Source: Plasmopara viticola
Lineage: Eukaryota > Oomycota > Peronosporomycetes > Peronosporales > Peronosporaceae
DNA: 64,000 nucleotides
NCBI GenBank assembly: GCA_001695595.3
Contig: MBPM02000131.1
Coordinates: 1 to 64,000, forward strand
Reading direction: 5' to 3'
The position numbers and the translations under genes are program-made. How positions within the stretch are numbered: the stretch's first letter is position 1; every line of letters begins with the position of its first letter. The notes below the pieces were generated by a model. The model did not search any database. It saw nothing but the letters and a program-made list of their open reading frames with translations, and had not been told where the DNA came from. This document shows positions 28,640 through 42,827 of the stretch, one piece after another.

Positions 28640-31600
28640 AGAGTAGCAACTAAGCGTATATTTGCTCTTTGGAAGTGCTGAGACGATCTACGGCCATAGA
28701 TACGTCCTTTCTATCATTCTAGACGCGTGCAGACGCAATAGAGTCACAACTAAGCGTATATTTGCTCTTTGGAAGTGCTGAGACGATCTACGGCCATAGA
28801 TACGTCCTTTCTATCATTCTAGACGCGTGCAGACGCAATAGAGTCACAACTAAGCGTATATTTGCTCTTTGGAAGTGCTGAGACGATCTACGGCCATAGA
28901 TACGTCCTTTCTATCATTCTAGACGCGTGCAGACGCAATAGAGTCACAACTAAGCGTATATTTGCTCTTTGGAAGTGCTGAGACGATCTACGGCCATAGA
29001 TACGTCCTTTCTATCATTCTAGACGCGTGCAGACGCAATAGAGTCACAACTAAGCGTATATTTGCTCTTTGGAAGTGCTGAGACGATCTACGGCCATAGA
29101 TACGTCCTTTCTATCATTCTAGACGCGTGCAGACGCAATAGAGTCACAACTAAGCGTATATTTGCTCTTTGGAAGTGCTGAGACGATCTACGGCCATAGA
29201 TACGTCCTTTCTATCATTCTAGACGCGTGCAGACGCAATAGAGTCACAACTAAGCGTATATTTGCTCTTTGGAAGTGCTGAGACGATCTACGGCCATAGA
29301 TACGTCCTTTCTATCATTCTAGACGCGTGCAGACGCAATAGAGTCACAACTAAGCGTATATTTGCTCTTTGGAAGTGCTGAGACGATCTACGGCCATAGA
29401 TACGTCCTTTCTATCATTCTAGACGCGTGCAGACGCAATAGAGTCACAACTAAGCGTATATTTGCTCTTTGGAAGTGCTGAGACGATCTACGGCCATAGA
29501 TACGTCCTTTCTATCATTCTAGACGCGTGCAGACGCAATAGAGTCACAACTTAACGTATATTTGCTCTTTGGAAGTGCTGAGACGATCTACGGCCATAGA
29601 TACGTCCTTTCTATCATTCTAGACGCGTGCAGACGCAATAGAGTCACAACTAAGCGTATATTTGCTCTTTGGAAGTGCTGAGACGATCTACGGCCATAGA
29701 TACGTCCTTTCTATCATTCTAGACGCGTGCAGACGCAATAGAGTCACAACTAAGCGTATATTTGCTCTTTGGAAGTGCTGAGACGATCTACGGCCATAGA
29801 TACGTCCTTTCTATCATTCTAGACGCGTGCAGACGCAATAGAGTCACAACTAAGCGTATATTTGCTCTTTGGAAGTGCTGAGACGATCTACGGCCATAGA
29901 TACGTCCTTTCTATCATTCTAGACGCGTGCAGACGCAATAGAGTCACAACTAAGCGTATATTTGCTCTTTGGAAGTGCTGAGACGATCTACGGCCATAGA
30001 TACGTCCTTTCTATCATTCTAGACGCGTGCAGACGCAATAGAGTCACAACTAAGCGTATATTTGCTCTTTGGAAGTGCTGAGACGATCTACGGCCATAGA
30101 TACGTCCTTTCTATCATTCTAGACGCGTGCAGACGCAATAGAGTCACAACTAAGCGTATATTTGCTCTTTGGAAGTGCTGAGACGATCTACGGCCATAGA
30201 TACGTCCTTTCTATCATTCTAGACGCGTGCAGACGCAATAGAGTCACAACTAAGCGTATATTTGCTCTTTGGAAGTGCTGAGACGATCTACGGCCATAGA
30301 TACGTCCTTTCTATCATTCTAGACGCGTGCAGACGCAATAGAGTCACAACTAAGCGTATATTTGCTCTTTGGAAGTGCTGAGACGATCTACGGCCATAGA
30401 TACGTCCTTTCTATCATTCTAGACGCGTGCAGACGCAATAGAGTCACAACTAAGCGTATATTTGCTCTTTGGAAGTGCTGAGACGATCTACGGCCATAGA
30501 TACGTCCTTTCTATCATTCTAGACGCGTGCAGACGCAATAGAGTCACAACTAAGCGTATATTTGCTCTTTGGAAGTGCTGAGACGATCTACGGCCATAGA
30601 TACGTCCTTTCTATCATTCTAGACGCGTGCAGACGCAATAGAGTCACAACTAAGCGTATATTTGCTCTTTGGAAGTGCTGAGACGATCTACGGCCATAGA
30701 TACGTCCTTTCTATCATTCTAGACGCGTGCAGACGCAATAGAGTCACAACTAAGCGTATATTTGCTCTTTGGAAGTGCTGAGACGATCTACGGCCATAGA
30801 TACGTCCTTTCTATCATTCTAGACGCGTGCAGACGCAATAGAGTCACAACTAAGCGTATATTTGCTCTTTGGAAGTGCTGAGACGATCTACGGCCATAGA
30901 TACGTCCTTTCTATCATTCTAGACGCGTGCAGACGCAATAGAGTCACAACTAAGCGTATATTTGCTCTTTGGAAGTGCTGAGACGATCTACGGCCATAGA
31001 TACGTCCTTTCTATCATTCTAGACGCGTGCAGACGCAATAGAGTCACAACTAAGCGTATATTTGCTCTTTGGAAGTGCTGAGACGATCTACGGCCATAGA
31101 TACGTCCTTTCTATCATTCTAGACGCGTGCAGACGCAATAGAGTCACAACTAAGCGTATATTTGCTCTTTGGAAGTGCTGAGACGATCTACGGCCATAGA
31201 TACGTCCTTTCTATCATTCTAGACGCGTGCAGACGCAATAGAGTCACAACTAAGCGTATATTTGCTCTTTGGAAGTGCTGAGACGATCTACGGCCATAGA
31301 TACGTCCTTTCTATCATTCTAGACGCGTGCAGACGCAATAGAGTCACAACTAAGCGTATATTTGCTCTTTGGAAGTGCTGAGACGATCTACGGCCATAGA
31401 TACGTCCTTTCTATCATTCTAGACGCGTGCAGACGCAATAGAGTCACAACTAAGCGTATATTTGCTCTTTGGAAGTGCTGAGACGATCTACGGCCATAGA
31501 TACGTCCTTTCTATCATTCTAGACGCGTGCAGACGCAATAGAGTCACAACTAAGCGTATATTTGCTCTTTGGAAGTGCTGAGACGATCTACGGCCATAGA

Positions 31601-33439
31601 TACGTCCTTTCTATCATTCTAGACGCGTGCAGACGCAATAGAGTCACAACTAAGCGTATATTTGCTCTTTGGAAGTGCTGAGACGATCTACGGCCATAGA
31701 TACGTCCTTTCTATCATTCTAGACGCGTGCAGACGCAATAGAGTCACAACTAAGCGTATATTTGCTCTTTGGAAGTGCTGAGACGATCTACGGCCATAGA
31801 TACGTCCTTTCTATCATTCTAGACGCGTGCAGACGCAATAGAGTCACAACTAAGCGTATATTTGCTCTTTGGAAGTGCTGAGACGATCTACGGCCATAGA
31901 TACGTCCTTTCTATCATTCTAGACGCGTGCAGACGCAATAGAGTCACAACTAAGCGTATATTTGCTCTTTGGAAGTGCTGAGACGATCTACGGCCATAGA
32001 TACGTCCTTTCTATCATTCTAGACGCGTGCAGACGCAATAGAGTCACAACTAAGCGTATATTTGCTCTTTGGAAGTGCTGAGACGATCTACGGCCATAGA
32101 TACGTCCTTTCTATCATTCTAGACGCGTGCAGACGCAATAGAGTCACAACTAAGCGTATATTTGCTCTTTGGAAGTGCTGAGACGATCTACGGCCATAGA
32201 TACGTCCTTTCTATCATTCTAGACGCGTGCAGACGCAATAGAGTCACAACTAAGCGTATATTTGCTCTTTGGAAGTGCTGAGACGATCTACGGCCATAGA
32301 TACGTCCTTTCTATCATTCTAGACGCGTGCAGACGCAATAGAGTCACAACTAAGCGTATATTTGCTCTTTGGAAGTGCTGAGACGATCTACGGCCATAGA
32401 TACGTCCTTTCTATCATTCTAGACGCGTGCAGACGCAATAGAGTCACAACTAAGCGTATATTTGCTCTTTGGAAGTGCTGAGACGATCTACGGCCATAGA
32501 TACGTCCTTTCTATCATTCTAGACGCGTGCAGACGCAATAGAGTCACAACTAAGCGTATATTTGCTCTTTGGAAGTGCTGAGACGATCTACGGCCATAGA
32601 TACGTCCTTTCTATCATTCTAGACGCGTGCAGACGCAATAGAGTCACAACTAAGCGTATATTTGCTCTTTGGAAGTGCTGAGACGATCTACGGCCATAGA
32701 TACGTCCTTTCTATCATTCTAGACGCGTGCAGACGCAATAGAGTCACAACTAAGCGTATATTTGCTCTTTGGAAGTGCTGAGACGATCTACGGCCATAGA
32801 TACGTCCTTTCTATCATTCTAGACGCGTGCAGACGCAATAGAGTCACAACTAAGCGTATATTTGCTCTTTGGAAGTGCTGAGACGATCTACGGCCATAGA
32901 TACGTCCTTTCTATCATTCTAGACGCGTGCAGACGCAATAGAGTCACAACTAAGCGTATATTTGCTCTTTGGAAGTGCTGAGACGATCTACGGCCATAGA
33001 TACGTCCTTTCTATCATTCTAGACGCGTGCAGACGCAATAGAGTCACAACTAAGCGTATATTTGCTCTTTGGAAGTGCTGAGACGATCTACGGCCATAGA
33101 TACGTCCTTTCTATCATTCTAGACGCGTGCAGACGCAATAGAGTCACAACTAAGCGTATATTTGCTCTTTGGAAGTGCTGAGACGATCTACGGCCATAGA
33201 TACGTCCTTTCTATCATTCTAGACGCGTGCAGACGCAATAGAGTCACAACTAAGCGTATATTTGCTCTTTGGAAGTGCTGAGACGATCTACGGCCATAGA
33301 TACGTCCTTTCTATCATTCTAGACGCGTGCAGACGCAATAGAGTCACAACTAAGCGTATATTTGCTCTTTGGAAGTGCTGAGACGATCTACGGCCATAGA
33401 TACGTCCTTTCTATCATTCTAGACGCGTGCAGACGCAAT

Positions 33440-33537
33440 AGAGTCACAACTAAGCATATTTGCTCTTTGGAAGTGCTGAGACGATCTACGGCCATAGATA
33501 CGTCCTTTCTATCATTCTAGACGCGTGCAGACGCAAT
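33440..33537 (+). repeat. 98-bp monomer with a 2-base deletion
   Basis: AAGCGTATATTT has become AAGCATATTT, losing two bases in the alternating GTAT stretch. The neighbouring units on both sides are standard, so this is a private change and a useful positional marker in an otherwise uniform array. Confidence 0.85.
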
Positions 33538-36336
33538 AGAGTCACAACTAAGCGTATATTTGCTCTTTGGAAGTGCTGAGACGATCTACGGCCATAGATA
33601 CGTCCTTTCTATCATTCTAGACGCGTGCAGACGCAATAGAGTCACAACTAAGCGTATATTTGCTCTTTGGAAGTGCTGAGACGATCTACGGCCATAGATA
33701 CGTCCTTTCTATCATTCTAGACGCGTGCAGACGCAATAGAGTCACAACTAAGCGTATATTTGCTCTTTGGAAGTGCTGAGACGATCTACGGCCATAGATA
33801 CGTCCTTTCTATCATTCTAGACGCGTGCAGACGCAATAGAGTCACAACTAAGCGTATATTTGCTCTTTGGAAGTGCTGAGACGATCTACGGCCATAGATA
33901 CGTCCTTTCTATCATTCTAGACGCGTGCAGACGCAATAGAGTCACAACTAAGCGTATATTTGCTCTTTGGAAGTGCTGAGACGATCTACGGCCATAGATA
34001 CGTCCTTTCTATCATTCTAGACGCGTGCAGACGCAATAGAGTCACAACTAAGCGTATATTTGCTCTTTGGAAGTGCTGAGACGATCTACGGCCATAGATA
34101 CGTCCTTTCTATCATTCTAGACGCGTGCAGACGCAATAGAGTCACAATTAACGTATATTTGCTCCTTGGAAGTGCTGAGACGATCTACGGCCATAGATAC
34201 GTCCTTTCTATCATTCTAGACGCGTGCAGACGCAATAGAGTCACAACTAAGCGTATATTTGCTCTTTGGAAGTGCTGAGACGATCTACGGCCATAGATAC
34301 GTCCTTTCTATCATTCTAGACGCGTGCAGACGCAATAGAGTCACAACTAAGCGTATATTTGCTCTTTGGAAGTGCTGAGACGATCTACGGCCATAGATAC
34401 GTCCTTTCTATCATTCTAGACGCGTGCAGACGCAATAGAGTCACAACTAAGCGTATATTTGCTCTTTGGAAGTGCTGAGACGATCTACGGCCATAGATAC
34501 GTCCTTTCTATCATTCTAGACGCGTGCAGACGCAATAGAGTCACAACTAAGCGTATATTTGCTCTTTGGAAGTGCTGAGACGATCTACGGCCATAGATAC
34601 GTCCTTTCTATCATTCTAGACGCGTGCAGACGCAATAGAGTCACAACTAAGCGTATATTTGCTCTTTGGAAGTGCTGAGACGATCTACGGCCATAGATAC
34701 GTCCTTTCTATCATTCTAGACGCGTGCAGACGCAATAGAGTCACAACTAAGCGTATATTTGCTCTTTGGAAGTGCTGAGACGATCTACGGCCATAGATAC
34801 GTCCTTTCTATCATTCTAGACGCGTGCAGACGCAATAGAGTCACAACTAAGCGTATATTTGCTCTTTGGAAGTGCTGAGACGATCTACGGCCATAGATAC
34901 GTCCTTTCTATCATTCTAGACGCGTGCAGACGCAATAGAGTCACAACTAAGCGTATATTTGCTCTTTGGAAGTGCTGAGACGATCTACGGCCATAGATAC
35001 GTCCTTTCTATCATTCTAGACGCGTGCAGACGCAATAGAGTCACAACTAAGCGTATATTTGCTCTTTGGAAGTGCTGAGACGATCTACGGCCATAGATAC
35101 GTCCTTTCTATCATTCTAGACGCGTGCAGACGCAATAGAGTCACAACTAAGCGTATATTTGCTCTTTGGAAGTGCTGAGACGATCTACGGCCATAGATAC
35201 GTCCTTTCTATCATTCTAGACGCGTGCAGACGCAATAGAGTCACAACTAAGCGTATATTTGCTCTTTGGAAGTGCTGAGACGATCTACGGCCATAGATAC
35301 GTCCTTTCTATCATTCTAGACGCGTGCAGACGCAATAGAGTCACAACTAAACGTATATTTGCTCTTTGGAAGTGCTGAGACGATCTACGGCCATAGATAC
35401 GTCCTTTCTATCATTCTAGACGCGTGCAGACGCAATAGAGTCACAACTAAGCGTATATTTGCTCTTTGGAAGTGCTGAGACGATCTACGGCCATAGATAC
35501 GTCCTTTCTATCATTCTAGACGCGTGCAGACGCAATAGAGTCACAACTAAGCGTATATTTGCTCTTTGGAAGTGCTGAGACGATCTACGGCCATAGATAC
35601 GTCCTTTCTATCATTCTAGACGCGTGCAGACGCAATAGAGTCACAACTAAGCGTATATTTGCTCTTTGGAAGTGCTGAGACGATCTACGGCCATAGATAC
35701 GTCCTTTCTATCATTCTAGACGCGTGCAGACGCAATAGAGTCACAACTAAGCGTATATTTGCTCTTTGGAAGTGCTGAGACGATCTACGGCCATAGATAC
35801 GTCCTTTCTATCATTCTAGACGCGTGCAGACGCAATAGAGTCACAACTAAACGTATATTTGCTCTTTGGAAGTGCTGAGACGATCTACGGCCATAGATAC
35901 GTCCTTTCTATCATTCTAGACGCGTGCAGACGCAATAGAGTCACAACTAAGCGTATATTTGCTCTTTGGAAGTGCTGAGACGATCTACGGCCATAGATAC
36001 GTCCTTTCTATCATTCTAGACGCGTGCAGACGCAATAGAGTCACAACTAAGCGTATATTTGCTCTTTGGAAGTGCTGAGACGATCTACGGCCATAGATAC
36101 GTCCTTTCTATCATTCTAGACGCGTGCAGACGCAATAGAGTCACAACTAAGCGTATATTTGCTCTTTGGAAGTGCTGAGACGATCTACGGCCATAGATAC
36201 GTCCTTTCTATCATTCTAGACGCGTGCAGACGCAATAGAGTCACAACTAAGCGTATATTTGCTCTTTGGAAGTGCTGAGACGATCTACGGCCATAGATAC
36301 GTCCTTTCTATCATTCTAGACGCGTGCAGACGCAAT

Positions 36337-39300
36337 AGAAGCAACTAAGCGTATATTTGCTCTTTGGAAGTGCTGAGACGATCTACGGCCATAGATACGT
36401 CCTTTCTATCATTCTAGACGCGTGCAGACGCAATAGAGTCACAACTAAGCGTATATTTGCTCTTTGGAAGTGCTGAGACGATCTACGGCCATAGATACGT
36501 CCTTTCTATCATTCTAGACGCGTGCAGACGCAATAGAGTCACAACTAAGCGTATATTTGCTCTTTGGAAGTGCTGAGACGATCTACGGCCATAGATACGT
36601 CCTTTCTATCATTCTAGACGCGTGCAGACGCAATAGAGTCACAACTAAGCGTATATTTGCTCTTTGGAAGTGCTGAGACGATCTACGGCCATAGATACGT
36701 CCTTTCTATCATTCTAGACGCGTGCAGACGCAATAGAGTCACAACTAAACGTATATTTGCTCTTTGGAAGTGCTGAGACGATCTACGGCCATAGATACGT
36801 CCTTTCTATCATTCTAGACGCGTGCAGACGCAATAGAGTCACAACTAAGCGTATATTTGCTCTTTGGAAGTGCTGAATGATCTACGGCCATAGATACGTC
36901 CTTTCTATCATTCTAGACGCGTGCAGACGCAATAGAGTCAAACTAAGCGTATATTTGCTCTTTGGAAGTGCTGAAACGATCTACGGCCATAGATACGTCC
37001 TTTCTATCATTCTAGACGCGTGCAGACGCAATAGAGTCACCTAAGCGTATATTTGCTCTTTGGAAGTGCTGAGACGATCTACGGCCATAGATACGTCCTT
37101 TCTATCATTCTAGACGCGTGCAGACGCAATAGAGTCACAACTAAGCGTATATTTGCTCTTTGGAAGTGCTGAAACGATCTACGGCCATAGATACGTCCTT
37201 TCTATCATTCTAGACGCGTGCAGACGCAATAGAGTCACAACTAAGCGTATATTTGCTCTTTGGAAGTGCTGAGACGATCTACGCCATAGATACGTCCTTT
37301 CTATCATTCTAGACGCGTGCAGACGCAATAGAGTCACAACTAAGCGTATATTTGCTCTTTGGAAGTGCTGAAACGATCTACGGCATAGATACGTCCTTTC
37401 TATCATTCTAGACGCGTGCAGACGCAATAGAGTCACAACTAAACGTATATTTGCTCTTTGGAAGTGCTGAAACGATCTACGGTCATAGATACGTCCTTTC
37501 TATCATTCTAGACGCGTGCAGACGCAATAGAGTCACAACTAAACGTATATTTGCTCTTTGGAAGTGCTGAAACGATCTACGGTCATAGATACGTCCTTTC
37601 TATCATTCTAGACGCGTGCAGACGCAATGAGTCAACTAAGCGTATATTTGCTCTTTGGAAGTGCTGAGACGATCTACGGCCATAGATACGTCCTTTCTAT
37701 CATTCTAGACGCGTGCAGACGCAATAGAGTCAACTAAGCGTATATTTGCTCTTTGGAAGTGCTGAGACGATCTACGGCCATAGATACGTCCTTTCTATCA
37801 TTCTAGACGCGTGCAGACGCAATAGAGTCACAACTAAGCGTATATTTGCTCCTTGGAAGTGCTGAGACGATCTACGGCCATAGATACGTCCTTTCTATCA
37901 TTCTAGACGCGTGCAGACGCAATAGAGTCACAACTAAGCGTATATTTGCTCTTTGGAAGTGCTGAGACGATCTACGGTCATAGATACGTCCTTTCTATCA
38001 TTCTAGACGCGTGCAGACGCAATAGAGTCACAACTAAGCGTATATTTGCTCTTTGGAAGTGCTGAAACGATCTACGGCCATAGATACGTCCTTTCTATCA
38101 TTCTAGACGCGTGCAGACGCAATATAGTCACAACTAAGCGTATATTTGCTCTTTGGAAGTGCTGAAACGATCTACGGCCATAGATACGTCCTTTCTATCA
38201 TTCTAGACGCGTGCAGACGCAATAGAGTCACAACTAAGCGTATATTTGCTCCTTGGAAGTGCTGAAACGATGTACGGCCATAGATACGTCCTTTCTATCA
38301 TTCTAGACGCGTGCAGACGCAATGAGTCAACTAAGCGTATATTTGCTCTTTGAAGTGCTGAGATGATCTACGGCCATAGATACGTCCTTTCTATCATTCT
38401 AGACGCGTGCAGACGCAATGGAGTAGCAACTAAGCGTATATTTGCTCTTTGAAGTGCTGAGATGATCTACGGCCATAGATACGTCCTTTCTATCATTCTA
38501 GACGCGTGCAGACGCAATGGAGTAGCAACTAAGCGTATATTTGCTCTTTGGAAGTGCTGAAACGATCTACGGTCATAGATACGTCCTTTCTATCATTCTA
38601 GACGCGTGCAGACGCAATGGAGAATCAACTAAACGTATATTTGCTCTTTGGAAGTGCTGAGACCATAGATACGTCCTTTCTATCATTCTAGACGCGTGCA
38701 GACGCAATAGAGTCACAACTAAACGTATATTTGCTCTTTGGAAGTGCCGAAACGATCTACGGTCAAAGATACGTCCTTTCTATCATTCTAGACGCGTGCA
38801 GACGCAATAGAGTCACAACTAAACGTATATTTGCTCTTTGGAAGTGCTGAAACGATCTACGGTCATAGATACGTCCTTTCTATCATTCTAGACGCGTGCA
38901 GACGCAATAGAGTCACAACTAAACGTATATTTGCTCTTTGGAAGTGCTGAAACGATCTACGGTCAAGATACGTCCTTTCTATCATTCTAGACGCGTGCAG
39001 ACGCAATAGAGTCAAACTAAACGTATATTTGCTCTTTGGAAGTGCTGAACGATCTACGGTCCATAGATACGTCCTTTCTATCATTCTAGACGCGTACGAC
39101 GCAATAGAGTCACAACTAAGCATAGTCACAACTAAGCGTATATTTGCTCTTTGGAAGTGCTGAGACGATCTACGGCCATAGATACGTCCTTTCTATCATT
39201 CTAGACGCGTGCAGACGCAATGGAGTAGCAACTAAGCGTATATCTGCTTTTTGGAAGTGCTGAGATGATCTTCGGATACGTCCTTTCTATCATTCTAGAC

Positions 39301-41040
39301 GCGTACAGACGCAATAGAGTCACAACTAAGCGTATATTTGCTCTTTGGAAGTGCTGAGACGATCTACGGCCATAGATACGTCCTTTCTATCATTCTAGAC
39401 GCGTGCAGACGCAATAGAGTCACAACTAAACGTATATTTGCTCTTTGGAAGTGCTGAAACGATGTACGGCCATAGATACGTCTTTCTATCATTCTAGACG
39501 CGTGCAGACGCAATAGAGTCAAAACTAAACGTATATTTGCTCCTTGGAAGTGCTGAAACGATCTACGGCCATAGATACGTCCTTTCTATCATTCTAGACG
39601 CGTGCAGACGCAATAGAGTCACAACTAAGCGTATATTTGCTCTTTGGAAGTGCTGACGATCTACGGCCATAGATACGTCCTTTCTATCATTCTAGACGCG
39701 TGCAGACGCAATAGAGTCACAACTAAGCGTATATTTGCTCTTTGGAAGTGCTGAAACGATCTACGGCCATAGATACGTCCTTTCTATCATTCTAGACGCG
39801 TGCAGACGCAATAGAGTCACAACTAAACGTATATTTGCTCTTTGGAAGTGCTGAAACGATCTACGGCCATAGATACGTCCTTTCTATCATTCTAGACGCG
39901 TGCAGACGCAATCGAGTCACAATAAAGCGTATATTTGCTCTTTGGAAGTGCTGAGACGATCTACGGCCATAGATACGTCCTTCTATCATTCTAGACGCGT
40001 GCAGACGCAATGGAGAAGCAACTAAGCGTATATTTGCTCTTTGGAAGTGCTGAACGATCTACGGCCATAGATACGTCCTTTCTATCATTCTAGACGCGTG
40101 CAGACGCAATGGAGTAGCAACTAAACGTATATTTGCTCTTTGGAAGTGCTGAAACGATCTACGGCCATAGATACGTCCTTTCTATCATTCTAGACGCGTG
40201 CAGACGCAATGGAGAAGCAACTAAGCGTATATTTGCTCTTTGGAAGTGCTGAAACGATCTACGGTCATAGATACGTCCTTTCTATCGTTCTAGACGCGTG
40301 CAGACGCAATGGAGTAGCAACTAAGCGTATATTTGCTCTTTGGAAGTGCGAAACGATCTACGGTCATAGATACGTCCTTTCTATCATTCTAGACGCGTGC
40401 AGACGCAATAGAGTCACAACTAAACGTATATTTGCTCTTTGGAAGTGCTGAAACGATCTACGGTCATAGATACGTCCTTTCTATCATTCTAGACGCGTGC
40501 AGACGCAATGGAGTAGCAACTAAGCGTATATTTGCTCTTTGGAAGTGCTGAAACGATCTACGGTCATACGTCCTTTCTATCATTCTAGACGCGTGCAGAC
40601 GCAATAGAGTCACAACTAAACGTATATTTGCTCTTTGGAAGTGCTGAAACGATCTACGGTCATAGATACGTCCTTTCTATCATTCTAGACGCGTGCAGAC
40701 GCAATAGAGTCACAACTAAACGTATATTTGCTCTTTGGAAGTGCCGAAACGATGTACGGTCAAAGATACGTCCTTTCTATCATTCTAGACGCGTGCAGAC
40801 GCAATAGAGTCACAACTAAACGTATATTTGCTCTTTGGAAGTGCTAAACGGTCTACGGTCATAGATACGTCCTTTCTATCATTCTAGACGCGTGCAGACG
40901 CAATAGAGTCACAACTAAACGTATATTTGCTTCTTGGAAGTGCCGAAACGATCTACGGTCATAGATACGTCTTTCTATCATTCTAGACGCGTGCAGACGC
41001 AATAGAGTCACAACTAAGCGTATATTTGCTCTTTGGAAGT
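36337..41040 (+). repeat. Transition block: core monomer with rising variation
   Basis: All units are + strand. Diagnostic changes relative to the core become frequent: GAAACG for GAGACG (position 43), GGTCAT for GGCCAT (55), AAACG for AAGCG (15), GGAGTAGCAAC or GGAGAAGCAAC for AGAGTCACAAC, and later GTGCCGAAACG. Small deletions occur, for example GAGACCATAG near 38660 (missing about 10 bases), TCTTCGGATACG near 39270 and GGTCATACGTCC near 40562. Mixed combinations of these markers in neighbouring units suggest exchange between subfamilies. The open frames here (both strands) are satellite by-products. Confidence 0.95.
39108..39139 (+). repeat. 16-bp tandem micro-duplication inside a monomer
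   Basis: AGTCACAACTAAGCAT (39108-39123) is followed directly by AGTCACAACTAAGCGT (39124-39139), duplicating positions 3-18 of the monomer. The preceding unit end also reads GCGTACGACGCAAT, with one base lost from GTGCAGACG. The duplication is consistent with replication slippage. Confidence 0.8.
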
Positions 41041-41043
41041 GCT

Positions 41044-42827
41044 GAGATAATCTACGATTGTAGATACGTCCTTTCTATCATTCTAGACGCGTACAGACGC
41101 AATAGAGTCACAACTAAGCGTATATTTGCTCTTTGGAAGTGCCGAAACGATCTACGGTCATAGATACGTCCTTTCTATCATTCTAGACGCGTGGAGACGC
41201 AATGGAGTTGCAACTAAGCGTATATTTGCTCTTTGGAAGTGCTGAGACGATCTACGGCCATAGATACGTCCTTTCTATCATTCTAGACGCATGCAGACGC
41301 AATAGAGTCACAACTAAGCGTATATTTGCTCTTGGAAGTTCTGAAACGATCTACGGCCATATATACGTCCTTTCTATCATTCTAGACGCGTGCAGACGCA
41401 ATAGAGTCACAACTAAACGTATATTTGCTCTTTGGAAGTGCCGAAACGATCTACGGTCATAGATACGTCCTTTCTATCATTCTAGACGCGTGCAGACGCA
41501 ATGGAGTTGCAACTAAACGTATATTTGCTCTTTGGAAGTGCTGAAACGATCTACGGTCATAGATACGTCCTTTCTATCATTCTAGACGCGTGGACGCAAT
41601 GGAGTTGCAACTAAGCGTATAGTTGCTCTTCGATAGTGCCGAAACGATCTAAGGTCATAGATACGTCTTTTCTATCATTCTAGACGCGTACAGACGCAAT
41701 AGAGTCACAACTAAACGTATATTTGCTCTTTGGAAGTGCCGAAACGATCTACGGTCATAGATACGTCCTTTCTATCATTCTAGACGCGTGCAGACGCAAT
41801 AGAGTCACAACTAAACGTATATTTGCTCCTTGGAAGTGCCGAAACGATGTACGGCCATAGATACGTTCTTTCTATCATTCTAGACGCGTACAGACGCAAT
41901 AGAGTCACAACTAAACCTATATTTGCTCCTTGGAAGTGCTGAAACGATGAACGGCCATAGATACGTCCTTTCTATCATTCTAGTCGCGTGCAGACGCAAT
42001 GGAGTTGCAACTAAACGTATATTTGCTCTTTGGAAGTGCCGAAACGGTCTACGGTCATAGGTACGTCTTTTCTATCATTCTAGACGCGTACAGACGCAAT
42101 AGAGTCACAACTAAACGTATATTTGCTCCTTGGAAGTGCCGAAACGATCTACGGTCGTAGATACGTTCTTTCTTTCATTCTAGACGCGTACAGACGCAAT
42201 AGAGTCACAACTAAGCGTATATTTGCTCTTTGGAAGTGCTGAGATAATCTACGATTGTAGATACGTCCTTTCTATCATTCTAGACGCGTACAGACGCAAT
42301 AGAGTCACAACTAAGCGTATATTTGCTCTTTGGAAGTGCCGAAACGATCTACGGTCATAGATACGTCCTTTCTATCATTCTAGACGCGTGGAGACGCAAT
42401 GGAGTTGCAACTAAGCGTATAGTTGCTCTTTGGAAGTGCTGAGACGATCTACGGCCATAGATACGTCCTTTCTATCTTTCTAGACGCATGCAGACGCAAT
42501 AGAGTCACAACTAAGCGTATATTTTCTCGTTGGGAGTTCTGAAACGATCTACGGCCATATATACGTCCTTTCTATCATTCTAGACGCGTGCAGACGCAAT
42601 AGAGTCACAACTAAACGTATATTTGCTCTTTGGAAGTGCCGAAACGATCTACGGTCATAGATACGTCCTTTCTATCATTCTAGACGCGTGCAGACGCAAT
42701 GGAGTTGCAACTAAACGTATATTTGCTCTTTGGAAGTGCCGAAACGATCTACGGTCATAGATACGTCCTTTCTATCATTCTAGACGCGTGGAGACGCAAT
42801 GGAGTTGCAACTAAGCGTATAGTTGCT
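41044..42827 (+). repeat. 12-monomer module present twice (offset about 1197 bp)
   Basis: A unit with GAGATAATCTACGATTGTAG occurs at 41044 and at 42241. The following roughly 590 bp share the same order of rare variants: GCGTACAGACG, then GCGTGGAGACG with GGAGTTGCAAC, then GCATGCAGACG, then AAGTTCTGAAACG with GGCCATATATACG, then GGAGTTGCAACTAAACG. The downstream copy carries more private changes, such as TATTTTCTCGTTGGGAG. This matches a duplicated higher-order block of about 12 monomers. Confidence 0.8.

Larger units (their letters stand above)
5774..36336 (+). repeat. Homogeneous satellite core: 100-bp monomer M, about 306 copies
   Basis: The monomer starts AGAGTCACAACTAAGCGTAT and ends in CAGACGCAAT. 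Single-copy restriction sites within the unit are XbaI TCTAGA (79-84) overlapping MluI ACGCGT (84-89), BsmBI-type GAGACG (41-46) and GGCC (53-56). The period is exactly 100 bp for long stretches: unit starts run at 10071 plus multiples of 100 up to 28571, and at 28640 plus multiples of 100 up to 33440. I noticed only these departures: G15 to A at 6588, 7988, 35351 and 35851; 99-bp units starting at 8274, 8373, 9972 and 34138; a T-to-C change at 13343; a 69-bp unit at 28571; A13T with G15A at 29552-29554; and a 98-bp unit at 33440. All units are + strand. No higher-order pattern is visible because the units are identical. Confidence 0.98.

Noticed and set aside
1..36336. CRISPR-like or other prokaryotic repeat array
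   Set aside because: Units are contiguous with no unique spacers between repeats, the repeat is 100 bp, and no associated genes exist.
5774..36336. Canonical CENP-B box
   Set aside because: The core monomer contains neither TTCG nor CGAA, which the box requires.
5774..36336. tRNA or 5S-derived monomer with internal RNA polymerase III promoter
   Set aside because: I see no GGTTCGANTCC-like B box, no cloverleaf potential and no terminator T-run of four or more bases in the core monomer.
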